Assembly (NCBI GenBank): GCA_011799875.1
Contig: CM022301.1
Location: forward strand, 87,997,667-88,061,666
Direction: 5' to 3'
Length of the DNA stretch: 64,000 bases
Origin: Thinopyrum elongatum
Lineage: Eukaryota; Streptophyta; Magnoliopsida; Poales; Poaceae
The notes beneath the pieces are model-generated. The model worked only from the letters and a program-made list of their open reading frames with translations. It did no database searches and was not told the DNA's origin. Positions 34,571-45,731 of this stretch are shown here, in pieces; positions within the stretch are counted from its first letter, which is position 1, and every line of letters starts with the position of its first letter. The position numbers were made by a program, and so were the translations under genes.

Positions 34571-36610
34571 TTATGGGTAAAACTTGCGAAGATGTTCGAT
34601 ATTCCAGGAGTTGCTCACTAGAATGCCATCCTCGGTCTCCAGGCGGACAGCACCGGGCCTGGTGACTCGTACTACCCGATAAGGGCCTTCCCACTTCGGC
34701 GTCAACTTATTTGAATTCTTGGCGGACTGAATCTGCCGAAGAACAAGGTCGCCTTCCTCAAGGCTTCGGGCATGAACTTTGCGGCTATGATAGTGGCGCA
34801 AAGCTTGCTGGTAGCGTGCAGCTCGCACAGCAGCCTGAAGATGATCCTCCTCAAGGAGCACATCATCATCTTGCCGCAGTTGCTCTTGCTCAAGCTCATC
34901 ATAAGCGAGCACTCGAGGTGACCCGTATATGAGTTCCGTGGGGAGAACTGCTTCCGCTCCGTAAACCAGAGCGAAGGGTGTCTGGCCAGTGGCTCGATTT
35001 GGTGTCGTTCTGATTGACCAAAGAACCGCTGACAACTCATCAATCCAGCGCCTTCCACACTTTCTCAGTTTGTCGAAAGTTCTGGTCCTGAGACCGCACA
35101 GCACTTTAGCATTAGCCCTCTCCGCTTGGCCGTTGCTTCTCGGGTGAGCAACAGAGGCAAAACAAACTTTGCCGCCAAGGTCTTGGACGTATTGCATGAA
35201 GGTGCGACTTGTGAACTGTGTGCCATTGTCGGTGATGATCCTGTTGGGCACACCGAAATAGCAAACTATCCCTTTAAAGAACTTGACGGCTGATTGTGCT
35301 ATCACCTTCCTCACCGCTTCCACCTCCGGCCACTTTGTGAACTTGTCGATTGCAACGTACAAGTACTCAAAGCCCCCGGTAGCACGGGAAAAAGGGCCCA
35401 GTATGTCGAGCCCCCAGACCGAAAATGGCCAGGAGAGAGGGATTGTCTGAAGAGCTTGAGCTGGCTGACGCGATTTCTTCGAATGAAACTGGCACGCTTC
35501 ACACTTGGTTACTAGTGCAGTTGCATCCTGGAGAGCATTGGGCCAAAAGAAACCTTGTCGGAATGCCTTTCTGACAAGCGCTCTTGATCCTATGTGGGAG
35601 CCACATATGCCTCCATGTATCTCTGCCAACAGCTCCAGTCCATCTTCCCGAGGAATACACTTCAATTTCACACCGTTCAGTCTCTTCCTGTACAGAACGC
35701 CATCGACGAACTGGTACATGCTAGACTGACGGGCTACCTTTTCCGCTTCTTCCTGCTCCTCAGGGAGTTCTCCTGTCTGAAGAAAATGGACAATGGGCTG
35801 TGCCCAAGCTGGAGCCTGGGGCTCGACAACTAGGACTAAAGGCATCTCTTCTGCCGGGGGAACGTTTGTCTCGACGGCAAGGGCCTGCGTCCCTGCTGGA
35901 GCCTGTTGTTCCCCGGCAGGCTTGCCGCTGATCCCGGCGACTTCCTTGCCGGCGGCTCCCGGGAGCTCTGCCGGAAAGTACTGACCAGAATTCACCTTCC
36001 TTCTCTTTTCTTGCCTCATTGATGGTGCCACAGATGGATGAGTCAAATGGAGCACAAAAGTTCCTGGTTCCACAGGTAGCTTGAGGGCAGCGCGCTTTGA
36101 CAGGTCATCAGCAATACTATTCTCGGCACGAGGAATGTGCTTTGTTTGCAGACCGTCAAAGCGCTCTTCCATTTTCCTCACCTCATCCACATAGGCTTGC
36201 ATCAATGGACTCTGATAATTTTTGTTGACTTGCCTGACAACAAGCTGCGAATCGCCTCTGATGATGAGTTTCTTGATACCAAGGTCCGCCGCGATCCTGA
36301 GACCGGCAAGCAGGCCCTCGTACTCCGCAGTGTTGTTTGTCGAGCTCTCCCAGGGAAAATGCATCTGAATTACATACTTGAGGTGCTCTCCGGTGGGTGC
36401 GACAAGTAGCACGCCAGCACCGGCGCCTTGCAGCGTGAAAGCGCCGTCAAAGTACATAATCCATTCTCGATCTGTTTCCCTGCCGGGAAGAGTCGTCTCT
36501 TGAATCTCCTCGTCTGGCGTTGGGGTCCATTCCGCAATGAACTCCGCCAAGGCTCTGCTCTGAATTGTTAAAGTACTTTCAAACTTGAGACCAAAGCTCG
36601 ACAGTTCCAA
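34571..36610 (-). CDS. Element D archaeal-type RNase H and integrase
   Basis: 679 codons, open. N-terminal RNase H: MYFDGAFTLQGAGAG, NNTAEYEGLLAGL, IRGDSQLVV and IADDLSKRA give the D-E-D-D residues of the second RNase H acquired by Tat elements. A Pro/Ala/Glu-rich linker follows. Integrase: HHCC (HGGICGSHIGSRA, CEACQFHSK), core WGLDILGPF, ITDNGTQFTS and NGQAERANAKVL (DDE), then the C-terminal WEGPYRVVRV. The frame is continuous with RT upstream except for one TAA (36614-36616), so this is the 3' part of a single pol polyprotein. The domain itself is intact in sequence, but without the upstream part it would not be translated normally. Confidence 0.93.
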   Translation of the reverse strand: MELSSFGLKFESTLTIQSRALAEFIAEWTPTPDEEIQETTLPGRETDREWIMYFDGAFTLQGAGAGVLLVAPTGEHLKYVIQMHFPWESSTNNTAEYEGLLAGLRIAADLGIKKLIIRGDSQLVVRQVNKNYQSPLMQAYVDEVRKMEERFDGLQTKHIPRAENSIADDLSKRAALKLPVEPGTFVLHLTHPSVAPSMRQEKRRKVNSGQYFPAELPGAAGKEVAGISGKPAGEQQAPAGTQALAVETNVPPAEEMPLVLVVEPQAPAWAQPIVHFLQTGELPEEQEEAEKVARQSSMYQFVDGVLYRKRLNGVKLKCIPREDGLELLAEIHGGICGSHIGSRALVRKAFRQGFFWPNALQDATALVTKCEACQFHSKKSRQPAQALQTIPLSWPFSVWGLDILGPFSRATGGFEYLYVAIDKFTKWPEVEAVRKVIAQSAVKFFKGIVCYFGVPNRIITDNGTQFTSRTFMQYVQDLGGKVCFASVAHPRSNGQAERANAKVLCGLRTRTFDKLRKCGRRWIDELSAVLWSIRTTPNRATGQTPFALVYGAEAVLPTELIYGSPRVLAYDELEQEQLRQDDDVLLEEDHLQAAVRAARYQQALRHYHSRKVHARSLEEGDLVLRQIQSAKNSNKLTPKWEGPYRVVRVTRPGAVRLETEDGILVSNSWNIEHLRKFYP

Positions 36611-36616
36611 CGCCCA

Positions 36617-37984
36617 TTACACAATCCTGCCGGTTGCCTCTGGATTTTGCAAAATCCGCTGCAACGGGAAGCGAGTGACGACGGTAATCTCGTGCGCTTG
36701 GAAATAATGGCGCAGCTTCCTTGAGGCCATGAGAAGGCCGAAGAGCAATTTCTGCACACCAGAGTATCTTGACCTAGCTCCCTGTAAAAGGGAACTGACA
36801 AAATAAACTGGACGCTGCACCATCTTCCTCTTTTGTACTGATTCCTCTGACTGCGCAGATCCTGTCTTGCCGGCACCAGACCTTGCCGGGGAAGATCCCG
36901 GCGTGTCACTTGACGGTCCTGCCACTGCCGTTGCTCCCTCGTCGACTTCTCTCTGCGCCACTAACACAGCACTAACCACTTGATTTGTTGCCACTAGATA
37001 CAACATCAACGGCTCTTGTGGTTTAGGTGCGACTAGCATCGGTGGAGAGGAGAGGTACCTCTTCAAATCTTGCAGCGCTGCCTCCGCTTCCGGAGTCCAT
37101 CTCATTGGGCCTGCCTTCTTCAAAATTTTGAAAAAGGGCAGGGCGCGCTCAGCAGTTTTGGAGATAAACCTGCTTAAGGCAGCAACGCGGCTGGCAAGAC
37201 GACGTACATCCTTGACGCGTCTTGGCGCTTCAATCTGCTCGATAGCTTTGATCTTGTCGGGGTTTGCTTCGATCCCTCGCTGAGATACAAAGAACCCGAG
37301 AAGCTTGCCGGAAGGAACGCCAAACACACACTTCTCAGGATTGAGTTTTAAATTGATCTTGCGCAGATTTGTAAATGTTTCTTCTAGGTCTTGTATGAGC
37401 GTCACTTTATCCTTGGTTTTGACCACTATGTCATCCATGTATGCTTCCATATTTCTATGTAGCTGAGGCTCAAAACCAATTTGGACCGCTCTCGCAAATG
37501 TAGAACCAGCACTTTTCAACCCGAAAGGCATTCGTATAAAACAATACGTACCACATGGGGTGATAAATGCGGTCTTTTCTTCATCTTCTTTTGCCATGAA
37601 GATCTGATGATATCCCGAGTAGGCATCAAGGAACGACAGTAGGTCACAACCAGCAGTGGAGTCCACAATCTGGTCGATGCGCGGCAAGGGGAAAGGATCT
37701 TTTGGACAGGCTTTATTGATGTCTGTATAATCAATACACAGCCTCCATTTCCCATTCGCCTTGCGCACTACAACCGGATTGGCCAACCACGTTGGGTGAA
37801 GCACTCCTCTGACCAAACCTGCCACTTCTAACTTCCTGATTTCTTCGGCAATAAATTCTTGCCGCTCCAAGGCTTGCTTTCTCACCCTCTGCTTGACGGG
37901 CCGCGCATGGGGACAGACAACAAGGTGGTGCTCAATTACCTCCCTGGGACCACCGGGGATGTCAGATGGTTGCCATGCAAACAC
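36617..37984 (-). pseudogene. Element D reverse transcriptase and degenerate RNase H
   Basis: 455 codons. The catalytic region has FLDAYSGYHQI, MPFGLKSAGSTFARAV and EAYMDDIVVKT. The thumb and the first RNase H follow (MLYLVATNQVVSAVLVAQRE, RPVYFVSSLLQGARSRYSG). Typical RNase H acidic residues are replaced, as is usual in the Tat lineage, and a 45-residue Gly/Ser/Ala insert splits this domain. The frame is closed by TAA at 36614-36616, and a TAG at about 38021 separates it from protease. Both look like point nonsense changes in one long pol frame. Confidence 0.92.
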
Positions 37985-38023
37985 ATCGACATTCGCCCGC
38001 AGGAAGGCAACGAGCGCGCTTTC

Positions 38024-38836
38024 CTATTTGTCATCTAGGGTGGAACTTATGGTGAAAGTTCCTCCCGTTTCGTCCTCCTTGACGGGCACCTTCTTGGTCT
38101 CTGGTGGAGCAGCCTTGGACTTCTTGTTCTTGCCGGTGGAACTCTCTGGTGCGTCCTCAATGGAAGCGCAGCACTCCGAAGAGGTGCGCTTGCCGGAGTT
38201 TGTGCCAGAGATCTTGCCGATCTTCTTCTCCTTCCCCCCAGGGGTTCCAGCGGCAGGAGCAGATGCCTTGACGGCAGGTGCTACGGCTGCCTCCCGGTAG
38301 AGTTGGTCAGTGCAGATTAGTGCATCCTTCTTGTCGGAGTGAACAGTGATGACACCAATCGGTCCGGGCATTTTCAACACGTTATACGCATAGTGTGATG
38401 CCGCCATGAACTTGGCTAGCGCTGGGCGGCCAAGGATCCCGTTGTATGACATGGGGATCTTGGCAACATCGAACACTACCTTCTCTGTCCTATAATTGAG
38501 CTCGCTACCAAATGTTACCGGTAGCGTAATCTTGCCTTTTGGCTGGGTCCTTCCTGGATTGATCCCTTGAAACATGCTCATTTCCTCGAGATCTTCATCA
38601 GGAATTTGCAGCTTCTTGAGCACGTCCGGCGAGATTAAGTTCAGCCCGGCCCCACCGTCAACTAGCATTTTTGTTACCTTGAGGTTGCGGATTGTTAGTG
38701 AGACCAACAAGGGCAAACACCCGACCGCAGTTGTGCGATCAGGGCGATCCTCGGCGTAAAAAATGATAGGCGTGTGGGACCACTTTAAAGGTTTCCGTGC
38801 ATCAAACGACGGCTCCGTTGCATTAACCTCACGCAC
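38024..38836 (-). pseudogene. Element D protease region
   Basis: The aspartic protease motif MLVDGGAGLNLI is followed by YNGILGRPALAKF. A 90-residue Lys/Ser/Pro-rich tail leads to RT. The frame ends in TAG at 38021-38023, followed in the same frame by the FAWQPSDIPG start of RT. The protease cuts Gag-Pol. The motif residues are intact, while the reading frame upstream is interrupted near 38840. Confidence 0.88.
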
Positions 38837-39172
38837 CCACTGTTTAAGTCAGCGGTGAGAAGAATGCAACGAGGCGCCCCCGTCAATACACATGGCCTCC
38901 GTGGCTTTCTGAAACTCGTGTTCGCTGGACTCGTCGTCTTCCTCATCATCATCGCCTCCCTCGTCCTTGTTGAGGCCTCGGGTGGGTCTCTTCTTCTGTT
39001 GCTTAGCCTTGCCGCGGCGACCTCCTCGACCACCATGCTTCTTGCCAGATCCCTCAGCACTATCCTGGGCCTTCTCCTTGTCTCGTCTTTCGTACTCAGC
39101 TCTCTGCTTCTCGACAAGTTGCTCAACTTGCCGGAAGTTTTGGAGATCGTGGCCCTTGGTGCGATGGATCTT
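38837..39172 (-). pseudogene. Element D gag-protease linker with histidine-rich motif
   Basis: Read on the minus strand after the gag stop: KIHRTKGHDLQNF (a remnant of a Cys/His motif found in Tat Gag proteins), a long charged Lys/Arg/Glu stretch, and DGGASLHSSHR just before a stop at about 38846. A nonsense codon lies between it and gag (39170-39172). Confidence 0.65.
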
Positions 39173-40927
39173 TCAATACTGTTTGCCGGAGCCTTCCGGC
39201 TTGTCGGCAGCTGCCAAGGCCTGACAGGAAGCACACCCGGTAACTTCCTTGCCGGGGTCATCAACCTTGGCCTTCTTGACGGTGCCGGGGTTGCCGGATT
39301 CCTCGACAGCAAGCACGGCCTTGCCTTTGCGCTTCTTGTTCCGCCGCCGGCCTTTCTTCGATGAGGCTGCAACATCTTCATCCTCAGATTCGCCCCCGGC
39401 GCCAACACCCTCGCCGGGGAGTTTTCTCCCTTCTTCAGCTCGAGCGCACTTGTCGGCCAAAGCATAAAGCTCGGCAATACTCCTGACTTTGTTCATCGCC
39501 AGTTCTTCGCGCATCTTGCGGTTACGCACGTTCTGATGAAACGTGCTAACAACAGCGGCAGGATGAACGTCTGGAATATTGTACTGCACCCGGCTAAACC
39601 TCTGGATAAACTTGCGCAGGGGCTCGCCCTCCTTTTGAGGGAGGAGATGCAAATCACTTTCTTGGCCAGGAGCTTGGTGGCCTCCAACAAAGGCGCCAAC
39701 AAACTGATGGCACAAATCTGACCAGGAAGAAATGGAATTCTCCGGCAGATGCATCAACCACGACCTGACGTTGGGTTTGAGCACCAACGGGAGGTAGTTA
39801 GCAAGTATCTTATCATCTCGGCCTCTGGCAGCCTACACCGCAATGGTGTAGATGCTCAGGAACTCCGAGGGGTGAGTCTTGCCGTCATATTTCTCCGGGA
39901 CCTCTGGTTTGATTGTTCGGGAGTTGGGCCACTAGACTCACCGCAGCTCATGGGTAAACGCCGGACAACCTACCTCATAGGGCAAGTCGCCTGCGTCCCC
40001 TGGCGCAGGCTTGTCGACAGTAGGCCCTGTGCGTTTATCGGACTGATGACGTGCCTCCCGTCGCTGCTCGATGGTAGTTCGAGCATCCTCTTTCCTTCGT
40101 TCCTGGAGAACCTGACGCTAATCGCGGCGCATCCGCGGATCGGACGACGCCGTGGAATCGTCATCACGGCCGTCGGTCCGCCGGGTTAACGACCGCTACT
40201 ACTGTCATGGAGGGGAGTGCACCGTGGTCGCACTGCCTCCGGTCTTCTCACCATCGGCTCGCGCCGGAACAATAGACCGCTGCCGCGAGGGCCCCGCTTG
40301 CTGCGGCCTATCATTGTTGATGAAGCTGATGAGGCTCTGGATAGTAGATCGCCATTCCTCCATCTTCTCTGGAGCAGGAGGAAAATCGAGGAGCAGCTGC
40401 GCACGTGCCAAAGCTTCTGCTGGCGTAGGCGGCGGCGACAGGTGCGAGGTACGTGAGGTGCTCTGACTCCTAATAGTGTTAGAAGGAGCATCGTCACGAC
40501 CACGCGACCGCGCGCCACTTCCACCGACGGTTTGGCATGCATGCTGGGCCTGCACACCTTAGGATCTGTGCGCAGAAGTGTTTCCATGGGGACGTTCAGA
40601 ACCACCAGCGCCACGGCACTGCTCGTCGCGTGCGACCTAGGAAGGCCGCGACGCTTGCGCCAGCGCGGGAGCCCTAGAAGGCGTCCTCCGATCTCCAGAG
40701 TTCGCTGCGCCGCCCGTAGGCAGCACGGCTCCATCCCTGGATCTAGCGGTGTGCGGGTTGCCGTCGCCGCTGTGAACGACGCCGCTCGCCTGGCTCGGAT
40801 CACCAGAACACCATGGAGGCTCTAAACCTCCACCTCCTGCATCCACGCCGTCACCCGTCCAAGTAGGCACATGCAAGACAGACGTAGACAGAACAACCGC
40901 TGCCGCACCCTTCTTCTTGGGTGGCAT
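39173..40927 (-). pseudogene. Element D gag
   Basis: Start MPPKKKGAAAVVLS at 40927-40925, just after the primer-site region. The N-terminal part is low-complexity and changes frame at least twice (near 40640 and 40200). The conserved Gag core lies in 39173-39980: WLMHLPENSISSWSDLC, HQFVGAFVG and FIQRFSRVQYNIPD, then a basic KKGRRRNKKRKGKA stretch and CASCQALA. Gag would coat the element RNA. Frameshifts make this copy non-functional. Confidence 0.85.
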
Positions 40928-40991
40928 GGTGACAAAAACGATGAAGAAACTGACGCGCTGATCACCAGATCAGGTTTGCGCAACCTCGATC

Positions 40992-41009
40992 CCCCTACCT
41001 GGCGCGCCA
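40992..41009 (-). promoter_or_regulatory. Element D primer-binding site
   Basis: On the minus strand TGGCGCGCCAGGTAGGGG begins four bases after the 5' LTR end (41014). This is the form seen in many grass Gypsy elements. I do not assign the tRNA. Confidence 0.7.
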
Positions 41010-41013
41010 AAGA

Positions 41014-41788
41014 TGTCGGCGTACGACACCTATGGGATCCGAAGGACCCCTTTACGGTTCGGTAGGGAGAGAGGTATGCACAAAGAGCAGAACCGAAGAT
41101 CAACGCGAGGGGATTTTTACCCAGGTTCGGGCCGCTGATCGGCGTAAAACCCTACTCCTGCTTTAGTTTATTATCAGTGATTCGTCCCAGTTCTTGGAGC
41201 GCTTGCGATGAACAGTACGTTCAAGCAGCAGCTATGCATGCAGAATGGGCTGAGAGTCGTCCCCCTGTAGCAGTTGCCTTGGGCCTCCTTTTATACGACC
41301 AAAGGGGTCACCACAGTGGCGAACTGCTCATTTGTGAGGCGTAAAGTGGCTACATGGTTATCATACCTAACCACTGACGGTTTTGGACAAATGCATTTAA
41401 TGCATCGTGAGGTGTCCATTTAGGTGTCCTTACTTTCTTGGGGATGGAAAAAGGGGCCATCCCATCAGCACCGCGTAAGCTCGCCTCCACTAGTGTCTTG
41501 CCACGCATCCAGAGGTGGGACCAGAATGCCAGGCCGGTCGCTGCGCTGGAGCGGTGGCACAATGGCGGAACCTTGCCGGGCTTGGCGGGCTACCCCGGCA
41601 AGATCTTGCCGAGAGCGGAGCCCCTAGTCTTCAGTTCTCCTTATCTTCCGATCCTTGGCTTGAATGTCTCTTTGATAACCTCAGATTGATCTTCAGCTGT
41701 TCCCCCGACAAGCCTTGCCGCAGGTATGGCTACAACTGCCCATGCACAAGTATGGGGTACTAAAGGCCCAATAGTTAGTACACCGACA
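41014..41788 (-). repeat. Element D 5' LTR (right)
   Basis: 775 bp, drives minus-strand transcription of gag-pol. About 16 substitutions against the left copy by eye. Confidence 0.93.
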
Positions 41789-41793
41789 CTTAT

Positions 41794-43835
41794 CCTCAAG
41801 CAATTTAGTTGATAAACTGAAAGTGAAAAAGAAAAACTTTTACGAACTCTTTTGCTCTTGTTTACATAAATAAGCTTAAGTAGCACCCAAGTTTTCAGTA
41901 AAGATTATAACTAACCATGTCAAGAATAACTCTTAGAAATTATATTAACTCATATCAATGGCATAAGCAACTAGCGAGCAATAATAAAGCATCTCAAATA
42001 ACAACACTTTGTCAAAACAATCATGATATAATATGACAACAGTGGTTTCTCGCTAGCCCTTTCTGAGACCGCAAAACATAAATGCAAAGCACCTCCAAAG
42101 TTCAAGTAGCGATTAAACATTGTAATTCATGGTAGAAAAGATCCAGTCATGATGCATCCAACATTAGCTATACACAATGCATGAGGATGACAATAGTGCT
42201 CTCAGATCTGGCGCTTATTTGAGAAGGTGATGACACAACATAAAATTAAATAGATAGTCCCTTCGCAGAGGGAAGCAGTGATTTGCAGCGGTGCCAGAGA
42301 TCAGATTTTTAAAGCAGAGATAAATGAAAATTTGAGAAATGCACCCTTCCTGTTTACTTCGCGACCATTAGTTATCGATATCTTCCATGTTAAACACATT
42401 AGTGGCGGTTCCCAAGCGATAAAAGCAAAGGTTTACTCCCCCTCCACCAACAAACACACTCCACGCTAGCCAAATCTATGGGTACCGTCCATACCAACAT
42501 CAGTCCTGGGGGAGTTTTGTTTAATTATTTGCAATTTTTGAATTTGGGACTGGGAATCCCTATTACCGCCCCTCTCGTGCAAGGACGAGTGAATAAACAC
42601 TCATCATAAGAATAACCCGCTTAGCATGAAAGATACCGACTACCTCCTGTCGCTCTACAGGCACACAAAAACAGATTTTTATTTGAGGTTTTTAGAGGTG
42701 GCACATGCAAATTTACTTAGAATGGCAGGGTAATACCGCATATAGGTAGATATATGGCGGACTCATCTGGAATAACTTGGGTTTTAGGATTTTGATGCAC
42801 AAGCAGTATTCCCGCTTAGTACAGGCGAAGGCTAGCAAATAGGTTGAGAAGCGGCCAGCTAGAGAGCAAGAACGGTCATGAACATGCATTATGCATAAGT
42901 AACATTGGATACTAGCATGAGTAGGATATGAACACCATGAACATAAATATCATAGAGGCTATGTTGGTTTTGATTCAACTACATGCATGAACATGTGCCA
43001 AGTCAAGCCACTCGAAACATTCGTAGGAGGATACCATATCATCATACCACATCACAATCGTTTTAATGCATGTGGACATCCAAGATAAATCATTATCCAC
43101 TCCTAGCTACTTAAGCATGGCATGAGAAACTATAATCTCTAATTGTCATTGCAAACATGTTTGATCATAATAGGCTGAACCATGGATACTAGTTTAAACA
43201 TATTTACAAAAACAGAACAAGTTGAGTTCATACCCATTTCTCTCTGCCACAGCCAATTCATCAAATATCGTCATTATTGGCTTTCACTTGCACGGCCGAA
43301 TGATATGAAAATAATAATAGTGCAAGAGTGTCATGGACTAAGCTGGAATCTGCAAACATTTTATTCAAAAGGAGAAGACAAGGCAATTTGAACTCTTTGT
43401 TTGATCAACAATAATGCATATGAGAGCCACTCAACATTTTCATCGTGGTCTTCTCCTCGGTATGACTCAATAAAAGGAAAAGAATTTCAGAGAAACACAC
43501 TGAAATATTTTTGGAGTTTTTAGTTTTTCTTGAAGAAAGCAAATTAAAGAGAAAACAAAAACGAGAAAAACTATTTACACGGGAGAGCTCCCAACAAGCA
43601 AAAGAAGAACAAGGAAATCTTTTTGGGTTTTCTTTTAAATATTACAACTAACTAAACTAGAAAGAAGAACCGAAAAGAAGCTAGCAACATTTTTTTGTGA
43701 TTTTCTGAAAGTTTTTCAACCACACAAGAGGAAAGCGAGAAAATAAATCTAGCATGGATAATACAATGAAAAAGTGTTACACCGACAAATGGAATGCAAT
43801 GTGTGAACATGAATATAATGTCGGTGGAAATACGT
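41794..43835. other. Element C 3' non-coding internal region
   Basis: AT-rich, no gene. It shares phrases with element A 21803-22656 (for example GATGCACAAGCAGTATT near 42800), showing that A and C are related. It lies between D's right edge and the ORF1 end. Confidence 0.65.
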
Positions 43836-43851
43836 ACTCCCCCAAGCTTAG
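43836..43851 (-). promoter_or_regulatory. Internal second polypurine-like tract of element C
   Basis: The minus strand reads TAAGCTTGGGGGAGTA. Its first three bases are the stop codon of the ORF1-like gene. It is identical over 14 bases to the tract at the 3' LTR, and similar to 22657-22670 in A. Confidence 0.55.
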
Positions 43852-44900
43852 GCTTTTGGCCTAGCTTGGTAATCACCACTCGTAGTAGCCCTCCGGTCCC
43901 ACGTTGAAGTGCTGTGGAGCGGGCACCTGAGCGTCCCACTCCTGAGGCTCCTCCTCAGCCACTGCCTGAGCGTTCCGGTAGGCAATGATGTCATCTGGCA
44001 TGATCCTATATCCGCCCTGGCAATAGAATCAAACAAAGTAGGTGCAGGCAACGGAATAATATCACGGGTGTCCACACTGAAAACCAGGTTGTAAGGAACA
44101 TTATTAATAGTGTCCTCGCCATCAATAAACTGATGAGCTACCATCACCTGGTGATCTAGGTAAACCTTAGGCAAACGATGATCATGTTGGCGTATCTGAA
44201 CATTAAAATGACTCGCTAAGCGAGTAGCATAAATACCACCATGAATTTTGCCCTTGGTCCTATTAAGGTGCAAACGACGTGCAATAATAGCCCCTAGGCT
44301 AAAGGTGTGATCGTTGTATAGTGCGTGGCGTAAGACAGCAAAATCGGGGGCACTAAGTGCACCAACCTTCCCTCTAGCAAGTAAACACTTCACGATAAAT
44401 AGAGCAAAATAGTGCACAGAAGGAAACTGCAAGCTAGTGGCAGTGACACTCGATACCCCTCTCTCATCTCCCACTGACAGAGTATGATAACAGTCCTCAA
44501 ACTCTACAGGTCTAGGCTCTCTTATTTCCCCATCAGAAGATATCAAGCATATGTCACAAAATTCAGTAAGTGGTATCTGACGGGTTTCAGCATATAAATT
44601 AAACTGCACCTCAGGAGGGTTATTCCTACTTAGAAAATGAAAACTTTACACAAAGGAATTTGTAAGGAGATGGTATTATTCACACTCAGCTGCGATGAAG
44701 TCGGTGAGACCAGCATTAGCAGCAAATTATGCAAACTCTTGACGGATCCCGACTCCATCCATGAAGGGGTTATGCGGCCATTCGCACGACCGCACCTCCG
44801 CCATTCTCCGAGTGTGGAGATCGTTATCCGATGACTCCCCAATGACTCCCTTAGAGTTCTTCTTGGAAGCAAACTTCCTAAAGAAACTTATCTTATTCCT
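43848..44900 (-). pseudogene. Element C Athila ORF1-like gene
   Basis: The open part (43848-44609) includes VEFEDCYHTLSVGDERG, FSLGAIIARRLHLN and GGIYATRLASHFNV, the conserved phrases of the Athila ORF1 family (Pfam PF03078). An N-terminal piece reads on to about 44900 (SDNDLHTRRMAEVRS) in broken frames. The Athila downstream ORF is sometimes called env-like, but no signal peptide or membrane segment is evident here, and its function is unknown. It lies where RT and integrase would be expected to precede it, but those are missing in C. The stop codon merges with a polypurine tract. Confidence 0.7.
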
Positions 44901-45731
44901 ATAAATAAAATTCTAAATTTTTTAGTCCACAACATTTTTGTCAACAAAATTCACAAGGTTGATAGCAACTACAAAGGGATGTATAGAGGCCATATTGAGC
45001 ATTCAAACTACTTAGAACTCTAAGAATTCAACGTGCAAGCTCATCTACAGCAGCACCAAGAGTAGCTAATTATTCAAAATATAATCCACTAAAGCAAAAA
45101 CTAATTGGACCAATGGAGGAGTCACATACCAAGTAGCAATCCCCCAAAACAGTTTCGGAAACAAAGCTTCGAGCAAAGAGATCGAAATCCGCGGGTTTGA
45201 GAGCAAGAACACGAGAGAGAGAGAGAGAGCAATGGTGATTTTTTCTGGAGGTAGGTGATGACATGGGCTAAATAGATAAGTGAGGGGGCCCATGTGGGGA
45301 CCACAACCCACTAGGGCGCGCCTGGGGCTGCTGGCGCGCCCAGGTGGGTTGTGCCCATCTGGTGCACCCCCCCTCTGATGTTATTTGCATAAAAAAATCT
45401 TAAATATTCAGAAAAAATTTGTATTAAATATTCATGGCATTTTGAGAACTTTTATTTCTAGGTCATTTTTTTATTGCACGGGAAATTCAGAAAACAGACA
45501 GAGCATGGCATTTTATTTTATTTAACTAAGAAAAACAGAAAACAAATGTTGGAAACAGAAAGTTGTGCTTACTAAATTCATCAAACAGAAAACAAACGTT
45601 GGAAACAGAAAGTTGTGCTTACTAAATTCATCAACTTCATACCTCTCAAAATTGATCCATTAATAAGGTTGATCAAGTCTTATTAACAACCACTTTCGAT
45701 TAGCATGAAACCGAAGAACTTTCATAAAACA
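44901..45731. other. Element C spacer between ORF1 and protease, with hairpin
   Basis: Untranslated. It contains a (GA)n run at about 45212-45230, a 21-bp imperfect inverted repeat (45301-45352) with GGCGCGCC in both arms, and a duplicated phrase AACAAA(T/C)GTTGGAAACAGAAA (about 45540 and 45593). There is no RT or integrase remnant. Confidence 0.65.
45301..45352. repeat. Inverted repeat with GGCGCGCC arms
   Basis: CACAACCCACTAGGGCGCGCC and the reverse complement of GGCGCGCCCAGGTGGGTTGTG differ at two of 21 positions, with a 10-nt loop. Related hairpins lie in the LTRs of A and C. Confidence 0.75.

Larger units (their letters stand above)
28634..41788 (-). mobile_element. Element D: Tat-lineage Gypsy with antisense gene
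   Basis: 13,155 bp. LTRs begin TGTCGGCGTACGACACC and end GTACACCGACA (28634-29423 and 41014-41788), flanked by CTTAT (28629-28633 and 41789-41793). Gag-pol is on the minus strand, with the primer site inside the right LTR. Pol has RT, a degenerate RNase H, then a second (archaeal-type) RNase H before integrase, which is diagnostic for the Tat lineage. Between integrase (ends 34571) and the 3' LTR lie 5 kb with a large multi-exon gene on the opposite strand. Long 3' regions with antisense ORFs are known for Tat elements such as Grande. LTR divergence is about 2% by eye, so this is the youngest insertion in the stack. Confidence 0.94.

Noticed and set aside
13892..41793. The same CTTAT duplication used by elements B and D
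   Set aside because: The flanking bases differ and the two sites are not homologous positions. A shared 5-mer is easily chance.
45212..45230. GA microsatellite as a regulatory site
   Set aside because: A simple dinucleotide run with no further context, mentioned only in the spacer entry.
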